A stretch of DNA of 64,000 nucleotides from Ruminiclostridium sufflavum DSM 19573. GTDB taxonomy: Bacteria > Bacillota > Clostridia > Acetivibrionales > DSM-1351. The notes under the pieces are model-generated. The model saw nothing but the letters and a program-made list of their open reading frames with translations. It had not been told where the DNA came from and did no database searches. How positions within the stretch are numbered: position 1 is the stretch's first letter; each line of letters opens with the position of its first letter. The stretch lies in contig NZ_QKMR01000023.1 in assembly GCF_003208175.1 (NCBI RefSeq), positions 1 to 64,000 of the forward strand, in the 5' to 3' direction. Positions 18,744 to 28,218 of the stretch are shown piece by piece. Position numbers and translations under genes: made by a program.

Positions 18744-20366
18744 CTATACAGTAGCTTCCTCCGAATCAACAACACACTCAAGTATATATGTCCTGTCATC
18801 TGCCAAAAATCTATCCAATGCGGAATCAATCTGTGTATTATTTGTGATTCTTTCGGCATTAAAGCCATATGCTTCCGCAAGCTTGACAAAGTCCGGGTTG
18901 CAGTCCAGAAACACCTGTGAGTATCTCCCGTTATGCCTGTTTTTTTGAAGCTCCCGCACCATACCCAATCTCGAATTATTCAAAATGATTATTTTAATCC
19001 CGATTTCCTCCTGCTTTATTGTTCCCAACTCAGGCATTGACATTTGAAAGCTTCCGTCTCCGCCTACCACAACAACAGTACTTTCAGGCTTTCCAAGCTT
19101 TGCGCCGATAGCTGCAGGCAACCCATAGCCCATAGTCCCCAGTCCTCCTGATGTGATAAAAGTCCCAGGCTTTCCAGCCCTAAAGTTATTAGCTGCCCAT
19201 ATCTGGTTCTGTCCGACTTCTGTGGCCATTATGGCATCAACGTCTAATTTTTGAGAAAGCCTATCTATTATTAGTCTTGGATTAACATTATTTGTCTGAC
19301 TGTCAACAGGCTTCTTCCTTTTTTCCTTTATTTCCTTGACCATGCTTACCCACTGTTCAGTTTCACCTGCTTTTACAATCTCCAGCAGAGCCTCAAGCAC
19401 GAGCCTTACATCTCCGACTACAGGAATAGTTGTGCTGACATTTTTGCCAATTTCAGCAGGGTCTATGTCTATATGAATTATCTTTGCTTTCTGAGCGATT
19501 TTCCCCGCTGTACCCAGTGCCCTGTCTCCTACTCTCGCACCAATCAAAATAAGCAGGTCTGTATTATTTACCGCATAATTTGCAGAATATACGCCATGAG
19601 AGCCTAACATCCCCAAATTAAGAGAATGGCTGCCGGGAATCGCACCAATCCCCATAAGTGTCGTAACCACCGGAATTCCACATCTTTCTGCAAGCTTGGT
19701 CAATACCTCGGAAGCCTTGGCGGAGATAACCCCTCCCCCTGCACATATCAATGGTGACTTCGCCTTTGATACAGCTTCGGCAATTTTCTTGATTTGCTGA
19801 GGGTGCCCCTTGTAGTTTGGCTTATATCCTCTGATTTCTACTTCTTGCGGATATTTAAACTCAACAGTCTGTGTCTGAATATCAATGGGGACATCAATTA
19901 CTACCGGCCCCGGTCTTCCTGATGCTGCAATATGAAATGCCTCTTTTATAATTCTGGGCAGCTGATTTATGTCCTTAACAAGATAATTGTGCTTGCAAAA
20001 CGGTTCCGTTGCCCCTGTTATATCTGCCTCCTGAAAAACATCTCTTCCGATTAAATCCAGCTGCACCTGTCCTGTAATGGCAACAAGCGGGATAGAATCA
20101 GAATATGCTGTCGCTATTCCGGTAATCATGTTTGTAGCTCCGGGTCCGGAGGTTGACACACATACTCCGGTTTTGCCTGTAACACGTGAATATCCGCTTG
20201 CCCCATGAGCAGCTCCCTGTTCATTTCTTGTAAGGATATGCTTAAGTTTTGAATCCAGTAAGGCATCATAAAATGGACTGATTGCTGCACCCGGATACCC
20301 GAATATTGTACTTATACCTTCCAATTCCAAAGACTTAACCAAAACCTGTGCACCTGTCAATTTCAT
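18744..20366 (-). CDS. ilvB: Acetolactate synthase large (catalytic) subunit
   Basis: A ThDP enzyme that joins two pyruvates, or pyruvate and 2-oxobutyrate. 540 residues. The N-terminal domain has YPGAAISPFYDAL and the catalytic Glu in TRNEQGAAHGA. A central FAD/nucleotide-like domain follows, and the ThDP motif GDGSFQMSMPELGTI...NN is near the C-terminus. The start MKLTGAQVL is fixed by AAGGAGG 8 nt upstream. It is the first gene after the T-box and is controlled by it. Confidence 0.97.
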   Translation of the reverse strand: MKLTGAQVLVKSLELEGISTIFGYPGAAISPFYDALLDSKLKHILTRNEQGAAHGASGYSRVTGKTGVCVSTSGPGATNMITGIATAYSDSIPLVAITGQVQLDLIGRDVFQEADITGATEPFCKHNYLVKDINQLPRIIKEAFHIAASGRPGPVVIDVPIDIQTQTVEFKYPQEVEIRGYKPNYKGHPQQIKKIAEAVSKAKSPLICAGGGVISAKASEVLTKLAERCGIPVVTTLMGIGAIPGSHSLNLGMLGSHGVYSANYAVNNTDLLILIGARVGDRALGTAGKIAQKAKIIHIDIDPAEIGKNVSTTIPVVGDVRLVLEALLEIVKAGETEQWVSMVKEIKEKRKKPVDSQTNNVNPRLIIDRLSQKLDVDAIMATEVGQNQIWAANNFRAGKPGTFITSGGLGTMGYGLPAAIGAKLGKPESTVVVVGGDGSFQMSMPELGTIKQEEIGIKIIILNNSRLGMVRELQKNRHNGRYSQVFLDCNPDFVKLAEAYGFNAERITNNTQIDSALDRFLADDRTYILECVVDSEEATV

Positions 20367-20503
20367 GTAAATCGCCTCCTTTTCCAATGTTTACTGCCGC
20401 TGCTATATACTTATCTCTTTTAGGCCTTATTAATCCATCCGCTCTTAGCTTACCCATTTTTTAAATCCAGCCGTAGTTTATTTGACAATGATATTTGGGT
20501 AAT

Positions 20504-20540
20504 AAAAAACCCTCGGCTCTGCTATATGCAGGGACGAGGG
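20504..20540 (-). terminator. T-box intrinsic terminator
   Basis: CCCTCG...CGAGGG stem with inner CTGC/GCAG pairing (20510-20540), followed by six T (20504-20509) on the minus strand. It competes with the T-box antiterminator. Confidence 0.95.
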
Positions 20541-20815
20541 AACTACTCCATCGTGGTACCACCCTGATTCAATACAATTAAAAACTGTATTCTCAGTGAA
20601 CATCAGACGCGCATCTGTGTTCAAAGCTGTAACGTAGCCATCGCTGATATCTACTTAACACCCAAGTATCTTTTGACATCAGATCTCCGGAATGAGTTAT
20701 CCATGTACCTCTCATACCGACTCTCACCACCCGCCGGCTCTCTGAAACGATAAGCATACATCTTGATTCCTTCATCGACTTCCTATATGACAAGCAAATT
20801 CTTTTACCTGTTAAT
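20504..20815 (-). promoter_or_regulatory. T-box riboswitch leader of the ilv-leu operon (probable Leu specifier CUC)
   Basis: The canonical T-box AGGGTGGTACCACG lies at 20552-20565 on the minus strand, followed by the terminator. Stem I shows the AGAGAGCCGG and GGTGAGAGTCGG features near 20723-20745. The specifier-loop context GATAACTCATTCCGGAG places CTC (Leu) at 20694-20696. Uncharged tRNA-Leu should pair there and with the T-box bulge, favouring the antiterminator so that ilvB onward is transcribed when leucine is scarce. The CTC reading is inference from loop position. The 231 nt upstream (20831-21061) are AT-rich; no clear promoter was identified. Confidence 0.96.
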
Positions 20816-21061
20816 CTATTTATATGTTATTAATTTCAATTGTAACTTGTAGCCTTATATCATATATAACTCTTATACTAATCCTGCAATCTTCAATTGA
20901 TATGAAACAACCTCCAGCGAAAATTGAATTTGCCGTAAGTTAAAGCTATTATAGCATTTAAATAATATACCGTCAATAATACTCCGCAAACGATTTCTAC
21001 CCTATTTGCAATTTGTTTTTCATGTTTTTTGCGCTACATTTACTCCAGCCCGTATTATTGC

Positions 21062-21421
21062 CTATAAAGCATCAATTATTTCGATGAGGCTCTCTTTACT
21101 TATATAGTTAGTCTCTCTTGCCAGCTCCCCTTCTTTGTAGAATCTTAAATAAGGCACATTATAATTTTTCCAGCAGCTCTCTTTAAACGCCATAAATTCA
21201 GAACAATAATCAACCTTGTTGTATTCAAGCTCATATATTTCAATATCCTCCTCAATTTCAAGGCCCGATACCCAGCTCTTCATATATATCCACTGAGGAC
21301 ACCAATCCTGAGTAAGAATTACTATTACCTTGCTTTTTGAAGATATAACGCTTTTTTCAAATTCCTTGTTTTTAACGGCATACATTGCCTGTTCTTTGTT
21401 TAATATCTTTTTGCTTATCAT
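21062..21421 (-). CDS. Thioredoxin-fold protein with CPQW in place of CxxC
   Basis: A 119-residue protein with thioredoxin features: a strand VIVILTQDW leading to the active-site position CPQW, and the cis-Pro loop NVPYLRFYKEGEL. The second active-site Cys is replaced by Trp, so classical dithiol exchange is not possible; a monothiol role, or use of distant Cys (CSEF, SCW), is conceivable. The start MISKKIL is used with GAGGGG about 12 nt upstream; an extended upstream frame is not supported. Neighbours give no functional clue. Confidence 0.65.
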   Translation of the reverse strand: MISKKILNKEQAMYAVKNKEFEKSVISSKSKVIVILTQDWCPQWIYMKSWVSGLEIEEDIEIYELEYNKVDYCSEFMAFKESCWKNYNVPYLRFYKEGELARETNYISKESLIEIIDAL

Positions 21422-21660
21422 AAGTATAACATACCCCTCTTGTCTAATAGAAGCAGCAGAAGAATAGGCACAAGCACTGTGTCTCCCTCCTTTATTCCAA
21501 ATCGAGCGGTTTCCAACAAACCGCATATGTCATCTGAAAATACAGCTCAATCTATATATTAAATTTACCCAATTTGCAAATAAATAAACAAAATCTTTTT
21601 ACTGTCAAAGCCATCTGTCATCTGATGTTATGGCTTCCTGCAAGTATCAGCTAAGGTCAG

Positions 21661-22137
21661 TTACTTATAACCTTTATCAGCATCCCTTCTGGCATTCCTA
21701 AAAAAATCTTTCAGCAGCTCTCCGCACTCCTCGAAAAGCAATCCGATTACAACATCAACTCTATGGTTAAATTGCCCAATCCGAAACAGGTCTATTGCTG
21801 ATCCTGCTGCTCCGGCTCTATTATCCATTGCTCCAATGTAGAGTGTGCTTATTCTGGATTGAATTATTGCTCCGGCGCACATAGGGCAAGGCTCCAGTGT
21901 CACATACATTTCACATCCGTCAAGCCTCCACGTACCCAGCTTTCTGGCAGCCCTTCTGATAGCCTCTATTTCTGCATGAGAGGTCACATCCTTTTTTGTT
22001 TCCTTGAGATTATGGCCTCTGGAAATTATCTGCCCATCCCTCACAATAATTGCTCCCACCGGAGTTTCTCCTTTTTTATATGCAAGCTTTGCTTGATTTA
22101 GGGCCTTTATCATTAATTGCTCTTTTCGTGTGTACAT
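21661..22137 (-). CDS. tadA: tRNA-specific adenosine deaminase
   Basis: Converts A34 to inosine in tRNA-Arg(ACG). 158 residues with the cytidine-deaminase-fold zinc site: HAEIEA (His ligand and proton-shuttling Glu) and PCPMCAGA (two Cys ligands). Start MYTRKEQ is preferred because GAGGT is about 8 nt upstream; the ATG five codons earlier lacks a site. It sits 56 nt after panD and may be read from the pan promoter. Sequence right after the stop (CTGACCTTAGCTG) resembles one end of the interspersed repeat. Confidence 0.95.
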   Translation of the reverse strand: MYTRKEQLMIKALNQAKLAYKKGETPVGAIIVRDGQIISRGHNLKETKKDVTSHAEIEAIRRAARKLGTWRLDGCEMYVTLEPCPMCAGAIIQSRISTLYIGAMDNRAGAAGSAIDLFRIGQFNHRVDVVIGLLFEECGELLKDFFRNARRDADKGYK

Positions 22138-22193
22138 AATTGAGTACCTCATTATGAATATTTAAAGCTTAAACCCTTTACAGGCTTAATAAG

Positions 22194-22580
22194 CTACATC
22201 CCAAGCTCTCCATGCCTCTCATAACAGGTCACCTTACTGATTTTATTTTTTTCATCCACAAAAACAACAGAGGGCTTGTGTTCCTTTGCCTCCCGTGCAT
22301 CCAGCATACAATATGACATTATAATAACCTTGTCACCCACATGTACACAGCGGGCCGCCGCTCCATTCAGGCAAATCATTCCTGAGCCGCGTTCACCTGC
22401 AATTGTATAGGTTTCAAAGCGGTTTCCGTTATCTATATCTACAATATGAACCTTTTCATATTCACAGATTCCCGCCGCCTCAAGCAAATCCTGGTCAACG
22501 GTAATACTTCCAACATAGGAAAGCTCAGCCTGTACGACCGTAGCCCGGTGAATTTTACCTTTAAGCATAGATATAATCAT
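22194..22580 (-). CDS. panD: Aspartate 1-decarboxylase
   Basis: Makes beta-alanine from aspartate for pantothenate. 128 residues, usual length. The self-cleavage Gly-Ser is in SYVGSITVD, which yields the pyruvoyl cofactor; [23 protein letters not shown] and the [10 protein letters not shown] strand are present. GGAGG precedes the first ATG. It follows panC by 47 nt in the pan operon. Confidence 0.98.
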   Translation of the reverse strand: MIISMLKGKIHRATVVQAELSYVGSITVDQDLLEAAGICEYEKVHIVDIDNGNRFETYTIAGERGSGMICLNGAAARCVHVGDKVIIMSYCMLDAREAKEHKPSVVFVDEKNKISKVTCYERHGELGM

Positions 22581-22627
22581 ACTGTTCCTCCTTTTCCCTT
22601 ACCATATTCTTTGTAAAATTTCGCAAA

Positions 22628-23473
22628 TTATATCTCAAAGCTAAAATTATCAATCAATCTGGTTTTTCCTATATATACAGCAACGGCAATCAAAACCGTC
22701 TTCTCCATTCTGCCGACCTTTTGCAGGGAAATGGCATCAACCACGTCCACATAATCTATTTTTGCAAGGGGTTCAGTGTTTATAGCTTCTGTAATGCCGG
22801 CGATAACTTTTTTTACATCTCTCTCCCCGTTTTCAAGCAATTTTTTTCCGATTGAAAGAGAGCGGTTCAGTATTAATGCCGCCTTACGCTCCTCAGCATC
22901 TAAATACGTATTGCGTGAGCTTTTCGCCAGTCCATCCTCTTCCCTTATTATCGGACAGCCCACAATTTCAATGTCCATATTCAAATCACGCACCATGCGC
23001 CTTATTACCGCAAGCTGTTGGGCATCCTTCTGCCCGAAATAGGCACGGTCGGCACCGGCAATATTAAATAATTTATTTACTACGGTGCATACTCCCCTAA
23101 AGTGGACAGGACGGCTCTTACCGCATAAGCCTTCTGTAAGAATGCTCATATCAACAAAGCTGCAAAAATCGGGCATGTACATTTCATCAGCTTCCGGCTG
23201 AAAAATTAAATGAGCACCTGTTTTCTCACATAGAGCGGCATCACGTTCCAAATCACGCGGATAGCTTTCTAAATCCTCTGTTGGGCCAAACTGCATGGGA
23301 TTTACAAATATGCTGACCACTACGCGGTCATTTTCCTCAGCCGCACGCCGAATTAAGCTTTGATGTCCTTCATGCAGATAACCCATCGTCGGTACAAGAC
23401 CAATACTCAAGCCTTCCTTTTTCCATGCTTTTACCCTTTGGCGGACTTCATCTACTGTGTTTACAATATTCAT
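22628..23473 (-). CDS. panC: Pantothenate synthetase
   Basis: ATP-dependent ligation of pantoate and beta-alanine. 281 residues. [13 protein letters not shown] is the nucleotide HIGH-like motif; [31 protein letters not shown] and KSSRNTYL complete the active site. Its ATG overlaps the end of panB by 4 nt, so translation is coupled. Confidence 0.98.
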   Translation of the reverse strand: MNIVNTVDEVRQRVKAWKKEGLSIGLVPTMGYLHEGHQSLIRRAAEENDRVVVSIFVNPMQFGPTEDLESYPRDLERDAALCEKTGAHLIFQPEADEMYMPDFCSFVDMSILTEGLCGKSRPVHFRGVCTVVNKLFNIAGADRAYFGQKDAQQLAVIRRMVRDLNMDIEIVGCPIIREEDGLAKSSRNTYLDAEERKAALILNRSLSIGKKLLENGERDVKKVIAGITEAINTEPLAKIDYVDVVDAISLQKVGRMEKTVLIAVAVYIGKTRLIDNFSFEI

Positions 23474-24312
23474 TTAGCCTCTCCCCCATATAACTTTTCA
23501 ATAATAGCAGCCTCAATATCAAAGCAATGCTCAGATGCAGGAAATTTCCCATTCTGTACTTCTTCTATATATTGCCTGAAAGCATTTTTCATCTGTGTGC
23601 CAATATCCGCATAGCTTTTTACAAACTTTGGAGTTAAACCTGAAAACATACCCAGCATATCCTGATAAACCAGCACTTGTCCATCACAGCCATTTCCTGC
23701 TCCGATGCCTATTGTTGGAATGGAAATGCTCTGAGAAATAAGAGCAGCCAGCTTTGCAGGAATACATTCAAGCGTAATTGCAAAAGCTCCCGCCTGTTCT
23801 ATTTCCTTCGCCGAATCTATGAGCTTAAGCGCCGCTTCCTCACTTTTCCCCTGTACCCGAAAGCCTCCGAAGGCATTAACAGATTGAGGAGTCAGGCCTA
23901 TATGTGCCATAACCGGTATTGAGGCATCAACAATCGCTTTTATCTGAGGACACACTACACTTCCTCCTTCAAGCTTGACTGCATTCGCATGTCCTTCCTT
24001 AACAAGGCGGCCTGCATTGCATACAGCATCATAAACAGAGGTCTGGTATGACATGAACGGCATATCCCCTATAATCAATGTGTTTTTCGCTCCTCTGGCA
24101 ACTGCTCTTGTATGATGTATCATATCGTCCATAGTAACCTGCAGAGTATTCTCATACCCCAGTACTACCATGCCCAGCGAATCACCTACTAATATAGCAT
24201 TAACCCCCGCTTCATCCATAAGCCTTGCCGTAGAACAGTCATATGCCGTAAGAACGGCTATCTTTTTGTTATTCATCTTATAATCTTTAAAGGTAAGAAC
24301 TGTATTACTCAT
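23470..24312 (-). CDS. panB: 3-methyl-2-oxobutanoate hydroxymethyltransferase
   Basis: Forms ketopantoate from 2-oxoisovalerate and methylene-THF. 280 residues. [40 protein letters not shown] and EGGSVV supply the Mg2+ and substrate sites. It starts 3 nt after the DUF2520 gene and overlaps panC. Its substrate, 2-oxoisovalerate, derives from the ilv operon just to the left. Confidence 0.98.
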   Translation of the reverse strand: MSNTVLTFKDYKMNNKKIAVLTAYDCSTARLMDEAGVNAILVGDSLGMVVLGYENTLQVTMDDMIHHTRAVARGAKNTLIIGDMPFMSYQTSVYDAVCNAGRLVKEGHANAVKLEGGSVVCPQIKAIVDASIPVMAHIGLTPQSVNAFGGFRVQGKSEEAALKLIDSAKEIEQAGAFAITLECIPAKLAALISQSISIPTIGIGAGNGCDGQVLVYQDMLGMFSGLTPKFVKSYADIGTQMKNAFRQYIEEVQNGKFPASEHCFDIEAAIIEKLYGGEAK

Positions 24313-24315
24313 CTT

Positions 24316-25161
24316 TTAACACTCTCCCATCATCGTTTCCAATTGTGCAAAGCTGCAATCCGGTTTTTTTCTTTTTGCAATATCAATTAATTTTCTGGAA
24401 AGCAAAATATACAGCTTTCTATCATCTCCGCTTAAACATGACAAATGCTTCATAACGGTTTCTGTGTCGCACCGTTCAACAGGCCCGGTCAGTGCCTCTA
24501 TAGGCCCCTGCTTTACAATGTTTTTCATATTGCCGAGCATCAACGCATTTAATGCAAGTCTTGCAGCCTGCTCATTAAAGCCGCAGCTTCCAAGTAAATC
24601 AATGCTTGTCTGCGCCAATGCAACCATTAAATTGCTGGCAAATACCGCCGCACTGTGATAGACTGCTTTATTTTCCGGTGAAATTATCTGTACAGAATTG
24701 CCCAAACTTTTTAAGAGCATTTGCATTTCATTTAAATGACATTGTGAGCCTTCAATTGTAAAAAAAGCATGCGAAAGCTCCTCGTAGGCTTTCAGCTTGT
24801 CACTTATCCCTAAGAGCGGGTGGATAGAATAACCATACGCATTATGGTCATCAATATTTGAAAAAACCGATGATGAAATCGAGCCACTGCAGTGGCAAAT
24901 TATTTTATTTTTAATAGACAACTTTTCAATGTAATCCCATAGCTCCTTAATTGCTCCGTCCGGAACAGTAAGAAAAAGAGTATCACTTGCCTCTACAATG
25001 CTTTCAATGTCCTTAAAGTACATCGTGCCTGTAAATTCTGCTGCCTGTAATGCAGACTGAGGATTTCTGCTGAAATACCCTGTGACCTTCAAACCCTGCT
25101 CACAGAAATACTTGCCAAGAGAAAATCCAACCTTTCCTGCGCCTATAAATCCAATTTTCAT
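24316..25161 (-). CDS. Rossmann-fold DUF2520 oxidoreductase-like protein (possible ketopantoate reductase)
   Basis: 281 residues. The N-terminal GFIGAGKVGFSLGKYF is a dinucleotide-binding motif. A ketopantoate/6-phosphogluconate-reductase-like helical C-terminal half contains a conserved-looking HSAAVFASNLMVALAQ, typical of DUF2520. GGAGGTGG lies before the ATG. It is the first gene of the operon with panB, panC and panD, and no panE-type gene is visible, so it may supply the ketopantoate reductase step. That function is inference; ilvC could also do it. Confidence 0.85.
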   Translation of the reverse strand: MKIGFIGAGKVGFSLGKYFCEQGLKVTGYFSRNPQSALQAAEFTGTMYFKDIESIVEASDTLFLTVPDGAIKELWDYIEKLSIKNKIICHCSGSISSSVFSNIDDHNAYGYSIHPLLGISDKLKAYEELSHAFFTIEGSQCHLNEMQMLLKSLGNSVQIISPENKAVYHSAAVFASNLMVALAQTSIDLLGSCGFNEQAARLALNALMLGNMKNIVKQGPIEALTGPVERCDTETVMKHLSCLSGDDRKLYILLSRKLIDIAKRKKPDCSFAQLETMMGEC

Positions 25162-25322
25162 AATACCACCTCCCTGATTAGTTTAGGCTTCTTAAAGCCC
25201 TTCATCCTTATTTCAGAGGAAGTGATGCTCTTGAGGTCTCATTCCTATCAGGATACGAGCCGCCATACCAAAAATAAAATAAAGCAGGCTATAGTTTTAT
25301 AAAAACTTACTGCTATTTATGT

Positions 25323-25351
25323 AATATAACACCTTATTTAATTGATGTAAA
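25323..25351 (-). promoter_or_regulatory. Sigma-A promoter of the DUF2520-panB-panC-panD operon
   Basis: Minus strand TTTACA (25346-25351), 17-nt spacer, TATATT (25323-25328). The leader to the first ATG is about 155 nt; no known riboswitch was recognised in it. Confidence 0.75.
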
Positions 25352-25424
25352 GCCTATGAAACCAATTGCCCCTGAAGTACCTGCCTGAGCTTCACATAAA
25401 ACCCTTAAGGCTTCCCTATAATAA

Positions 25425-26195
25425 TCAGCAATTCTTTTCATACAGCAGATACAAGCCCTTTAATAAAAGATTTTCATCATAAAAAATCTTCTCCTCGCAA
25501 TGGGGAACAATTAACCTCGCCAATCCGCCTGTTGCAATAACTGTAGGATGCTTACCCACTTGCTTTTTCAGCTTGCGGATTATTCCGTCAACCATTGCCG
25601 CATGTCCGTAAATACTTCCGCTTTGCATGCATTCTATTGTATTTTTGCCTATAATATTTCCGCACTCTTCAAGATTGACAGCCGGAAGCTGTGAAGCTCT
25701 GTTTGACAGAGCCTCCAATGCACTTTTCACTCCAAGCATAATCAAGCCGCCGCGAAAATTCCAGCCGTCATCCACAACAGATACCGTTGTTGCCGTCCCC
25801 ATATCAAAAATTATTACAGGCTTGCTGTAATAATGTACCGCCGCTACAGCATCAACTATACGGTCGCTTCCAAGCTGCTCGGGGTTTTGCACCATAATAT
25901 TGAGATTTGTCTTTAATCCGGCTCCTGCAATCAGGGGAATGGTATTAGTAACTATTACAACCGCCTTTTTGAGTGCATTTGTAAGCTTAGGTACAACAGA
26001 TGAAATTATACTGCCCTTAATATCATTTGTATCAATATTCGCTTTAGCTAAAATATTTTTAATGTAAGCAGCATAATCATCGCAGGAATAATTGCCGTTA
26101 GAGTCAACTCTACCCGAAAAAATCACCTTGCCGTTTATCATACATCCGATAACTACTGTGGTATTTCCTATATCAATAGCTAAAATTATATCCAT
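25425..26195 (-). CDS. coaX: Type III pantothenate kinase
   Basis: First step of CoA synthesis from pantothenate. 256 residues of the ASKHA fold: IDIGNTTVVIG phosphate loop, GSDRIVDAVAAVHYY, FDMGTATTVSVVD and the late ATGGLARLI motif. AAGGAG lies before the ATG. It is divergent from coaBC and just upstream of the pan operon, so most of the CoA pathway is grouped here. Confidence 0.97.
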   Translation of the reverse strand: MDIILAIDIGNTTVVIGCMINGKVIFSGRVDSNGNYSCDDYAAYIKNILAKANIDTNDIKGSIISSVVPKLTNALKKAVVIVTNTIPLIAGAGLKTNLNIMVQNPEQLGSDRIVDAVAAVHYYSKPVIIFDMGTATTVSVVDDGWNFRGGLIMLGVKSALEALSNRASQLPAVNLEECGNIIGKNTIECMQSGSIYGHAAMVDGIIRKLKKQVGKHPTVIATGGLARLIVPHCEEKIFYDENLLLKGLYLLYEKNC

Positions 26196-26352
26196 ATGTG
26201 CGCTCCTTGTTATATTCTGCTATCATTTATTTTACATCCCCGTCAACTAATTACCGCTTTGTAAAGAAACCTCCTGAAAGCGTTATTAAATTAAGTTTAT
26301 TAAAAACCAAGCTACTAATCAATAGATTTTTTGATAAAATTTGTCATTATTC

Positions 26353-26381
26353 TTTACTGTTTTCATAAAGTCTGCTATAAT
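26353..26381 (+). promoter_or_regulatory. Sigma-A promoter of coaBC
   Basis: TTTACT (26353-26358), 17-nt spacer, perfect TATAAT (26376-26381), about 54 nt before the coaBC ATG. Confidence 0.85.
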
Positions 26382-26434
26382 TCAGCTGATTCCAAATTTT
26401 TTAATAAACTTATAAAAAAAAGGAATGATGAAGA

Positions 26435-27652
26435 ATGTTAAACGGTAAAACAGTTATTCTGGGTGTCACAGGAAGTATTGCCGCATACAAGATGGCAAAT
26501 GCCGCCAGCCTTTTAAAAAAACAGCACTGTGATGTTCATGTAATAATGACTGAAAATTCAACTAATTTTATTAATCCTGTTACTTTTGAAACCCTGACTA
26601 ATAATAAATGTCTTGTAGATACCTTTGACAGAAGCTTTCAATATAATGTTGAGCATGTGTCCTTGGCAAAAAAAGCGGATTTAATGCTTATTGCCCCTGC
26701 AACTGCAAATGTAATTGCAAAGCTGGCAAACGGTTTAGCTGATGACATGCTTACTACTACTGCATTGGCATGTACCTGTAAAAAAATCATCGCACCGGCA
26801 ATGAATACCAATATGTATCAAAACATGATTGTACAGAATAATATTCAAAAGCTGATGGATTATGGATTTACTATTATTCCTCCTGTTACCGGCATGCTGG
26901 CCTGCGGCGATATCGGCACCGGAAAAATGGCGGATGAGAGCCTTCTCTTAGATTATATCATGTCAGAGCTAGCATATAAAAAGGATATGCTTGGATTAAG
27001 GCTTCTGATAACAGCAGGGCCTACTCAGGAGTCAATTGATCCTGTCCGGTATATAACAAATCATTCCTCAGGTAAGATGGGCTATGCCCTGGCAAAAATC
27101 GCTATGCTGAGAGGTGCTGAGGTTACCTTGATATCGGGCAGAACCTGCTTAACCCCTCCTCCTCTTATTAATGTTGTGGATGTTGTCAGTGCGGAGGATA
27201 TGTATAATGCAGTTATTTCAAGGCTGAAGGATCAGGATATCGTTATAAAGGCAGCAGCTGTTGCCGATTACTGTCCTGTTAAAGCAAGCAGCGAAAAAAT
27301 AAAAAAATCTACGGCAGATATGAATATAGAATTAAAGAAAACCTCGGATATCCTTAAAAAAATAGGAGAGCTCAGAGGGGAGAAGCAGTATATATGCGGA
27401 TTTTCAATGGAAACCAGTAATCTTATTCAGAATTCTAAGGAAAAGCTGTTCAGCAAAAATATTGATATGATTGTTGCAAACAATCTCAAAGAGCCCGGCG
27501 CCGGTTTCAGCACAGATACAAATGTTGTAACCATTATAACGGAGGATAAGGAAATCCCGTTGCAGCTAATGTCAAAGGATATGGCAGCAGAGCAAATTCT
27601 GACTAATATTTTAGTTGAAAGAGAACGGAAAGACAGCAAAATGCTGCTTTAG
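26435..27652 (+). CDS. coaBC: Bifunctional phosphopantothenoylcysteine synthetase/decarboxylase
   Basis: Adds Cys to phosphopantothenate (CoaB) and decarboxylates the product (CoaC). 405 residues. CoaC domain about 1-180: VTGSIAAYKMAN, APAMNTNMYQN, and the active-site Cys in GMLACGDIGTGKM. CoaB domain about 185-400: TAGPTQESIDPVRYITNHSSG and KAAAVADYCP. It has its own sigma-A promoter and ends before a clear terminator, so it is a single-gene unit. Confidence 0.98.
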   Translation: MLNGKTVILGVTGSIAAYKMANAASLLKKQHCDVHVIMTENSTNFINPVTFETLTNNKCLVDTFDRSFQYNVEHVSLAKKADLMLIAPATANVIAKLANGLADDMLTTTALACTCKKIIAPAMNTNMYQNMIVQNNIQKLMDYGFTIIPPVTGMLACGDIGTGKMADESLLLDYIMSELAYKKDMLGLRLLITAGPTQESIDPVRYITNHSSGKMGYALAKIAMLRGAEVTLISGRTCLTPPPLINVVDVVSAEDMYNAVISRLKDQDIVIKAAAVADYCPVKASSEKIKKSTADMNIELKKTSDILKKIGELRGEKQYICGFSMETSNLIQNSKEKLFSKNIDMIVANNLKEPGAGFSTDTNVVTIITEDKEIPLQLMSKDMAAEQILTNILVERERKDSKMLL

Positions 27653-27730
27653 TCCAAAACAACCCTTGTTTTTAATTATTAAAGAAAGCATAACTATTTT
27701 CATAGAGTATCCATCACCGCAAGGTCTCTA

Positions 27731-27768
27731 ACCCGTAATTGCCTTTTTGCAATTACGGGTATTTGTTT
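27731..27768 (+). terminator. Intrinsic terminator after coaBC
   Basis: Perfect 12-bp stem ACCCGTAATTGC / GCAATTACGGGT with a 6-nt loop, followed by ATTTGTTT. Confidence 0.85.
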
Positions 27769-27770
27769 AT

Positions 27771-28218
27771 AAGACCTGCTGGGAAATTTGAGGTTCTTTA
27801 CTATAAACATAGAAATGTTTTTTAATATTGGCATTTCATCATTACAATATGTAATTTATTTAAAATTTTTACAAAGTAGTATGTACGAATTTTATTAAAT
27901 ATTGTATAATACATATGACATATTCCTACTTAAATTGCTCTATTAAGCACCCTTATTATCAATTTATATATTTTTCAGGCTAATCTTGTCGAAATATTCA
28001 CCTTGATTCAGTCTTGATTTAGTATTGAGCAATATTACAATCTGGAGCAAAAAAGCTTGAAAGCATGGCCTGCACACAAACATAGTTCTTTTTTACCGGT
28101 GTAAGTACAGGCTGAGGCAATTTTAGAAAAGGCGGTGTACCTTTAAAAGCATAGGTTCTACACTGATAGTTTCATCTCTTTTCGTGCCTTTAGAACAGTG
28201 AAAGGAATGATTATTAAT
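27771..28218. other. Long intergenic region before the C39/BtrH-like gene
   Basis: AT-rich and non-coding. It has a TATAAT at 27905-27910 without a good -35, and a small dyad ATTAC/GTAAT at 27841-27855. No riboswitch or repeat copy was recognised. Confidence 0.4.

Noticed and set aside
20593-20793. Minus-strand 66-codon frame
   Set aside because: It lies wholly inside the T-box leader, whose RNA structure explains the sequence.
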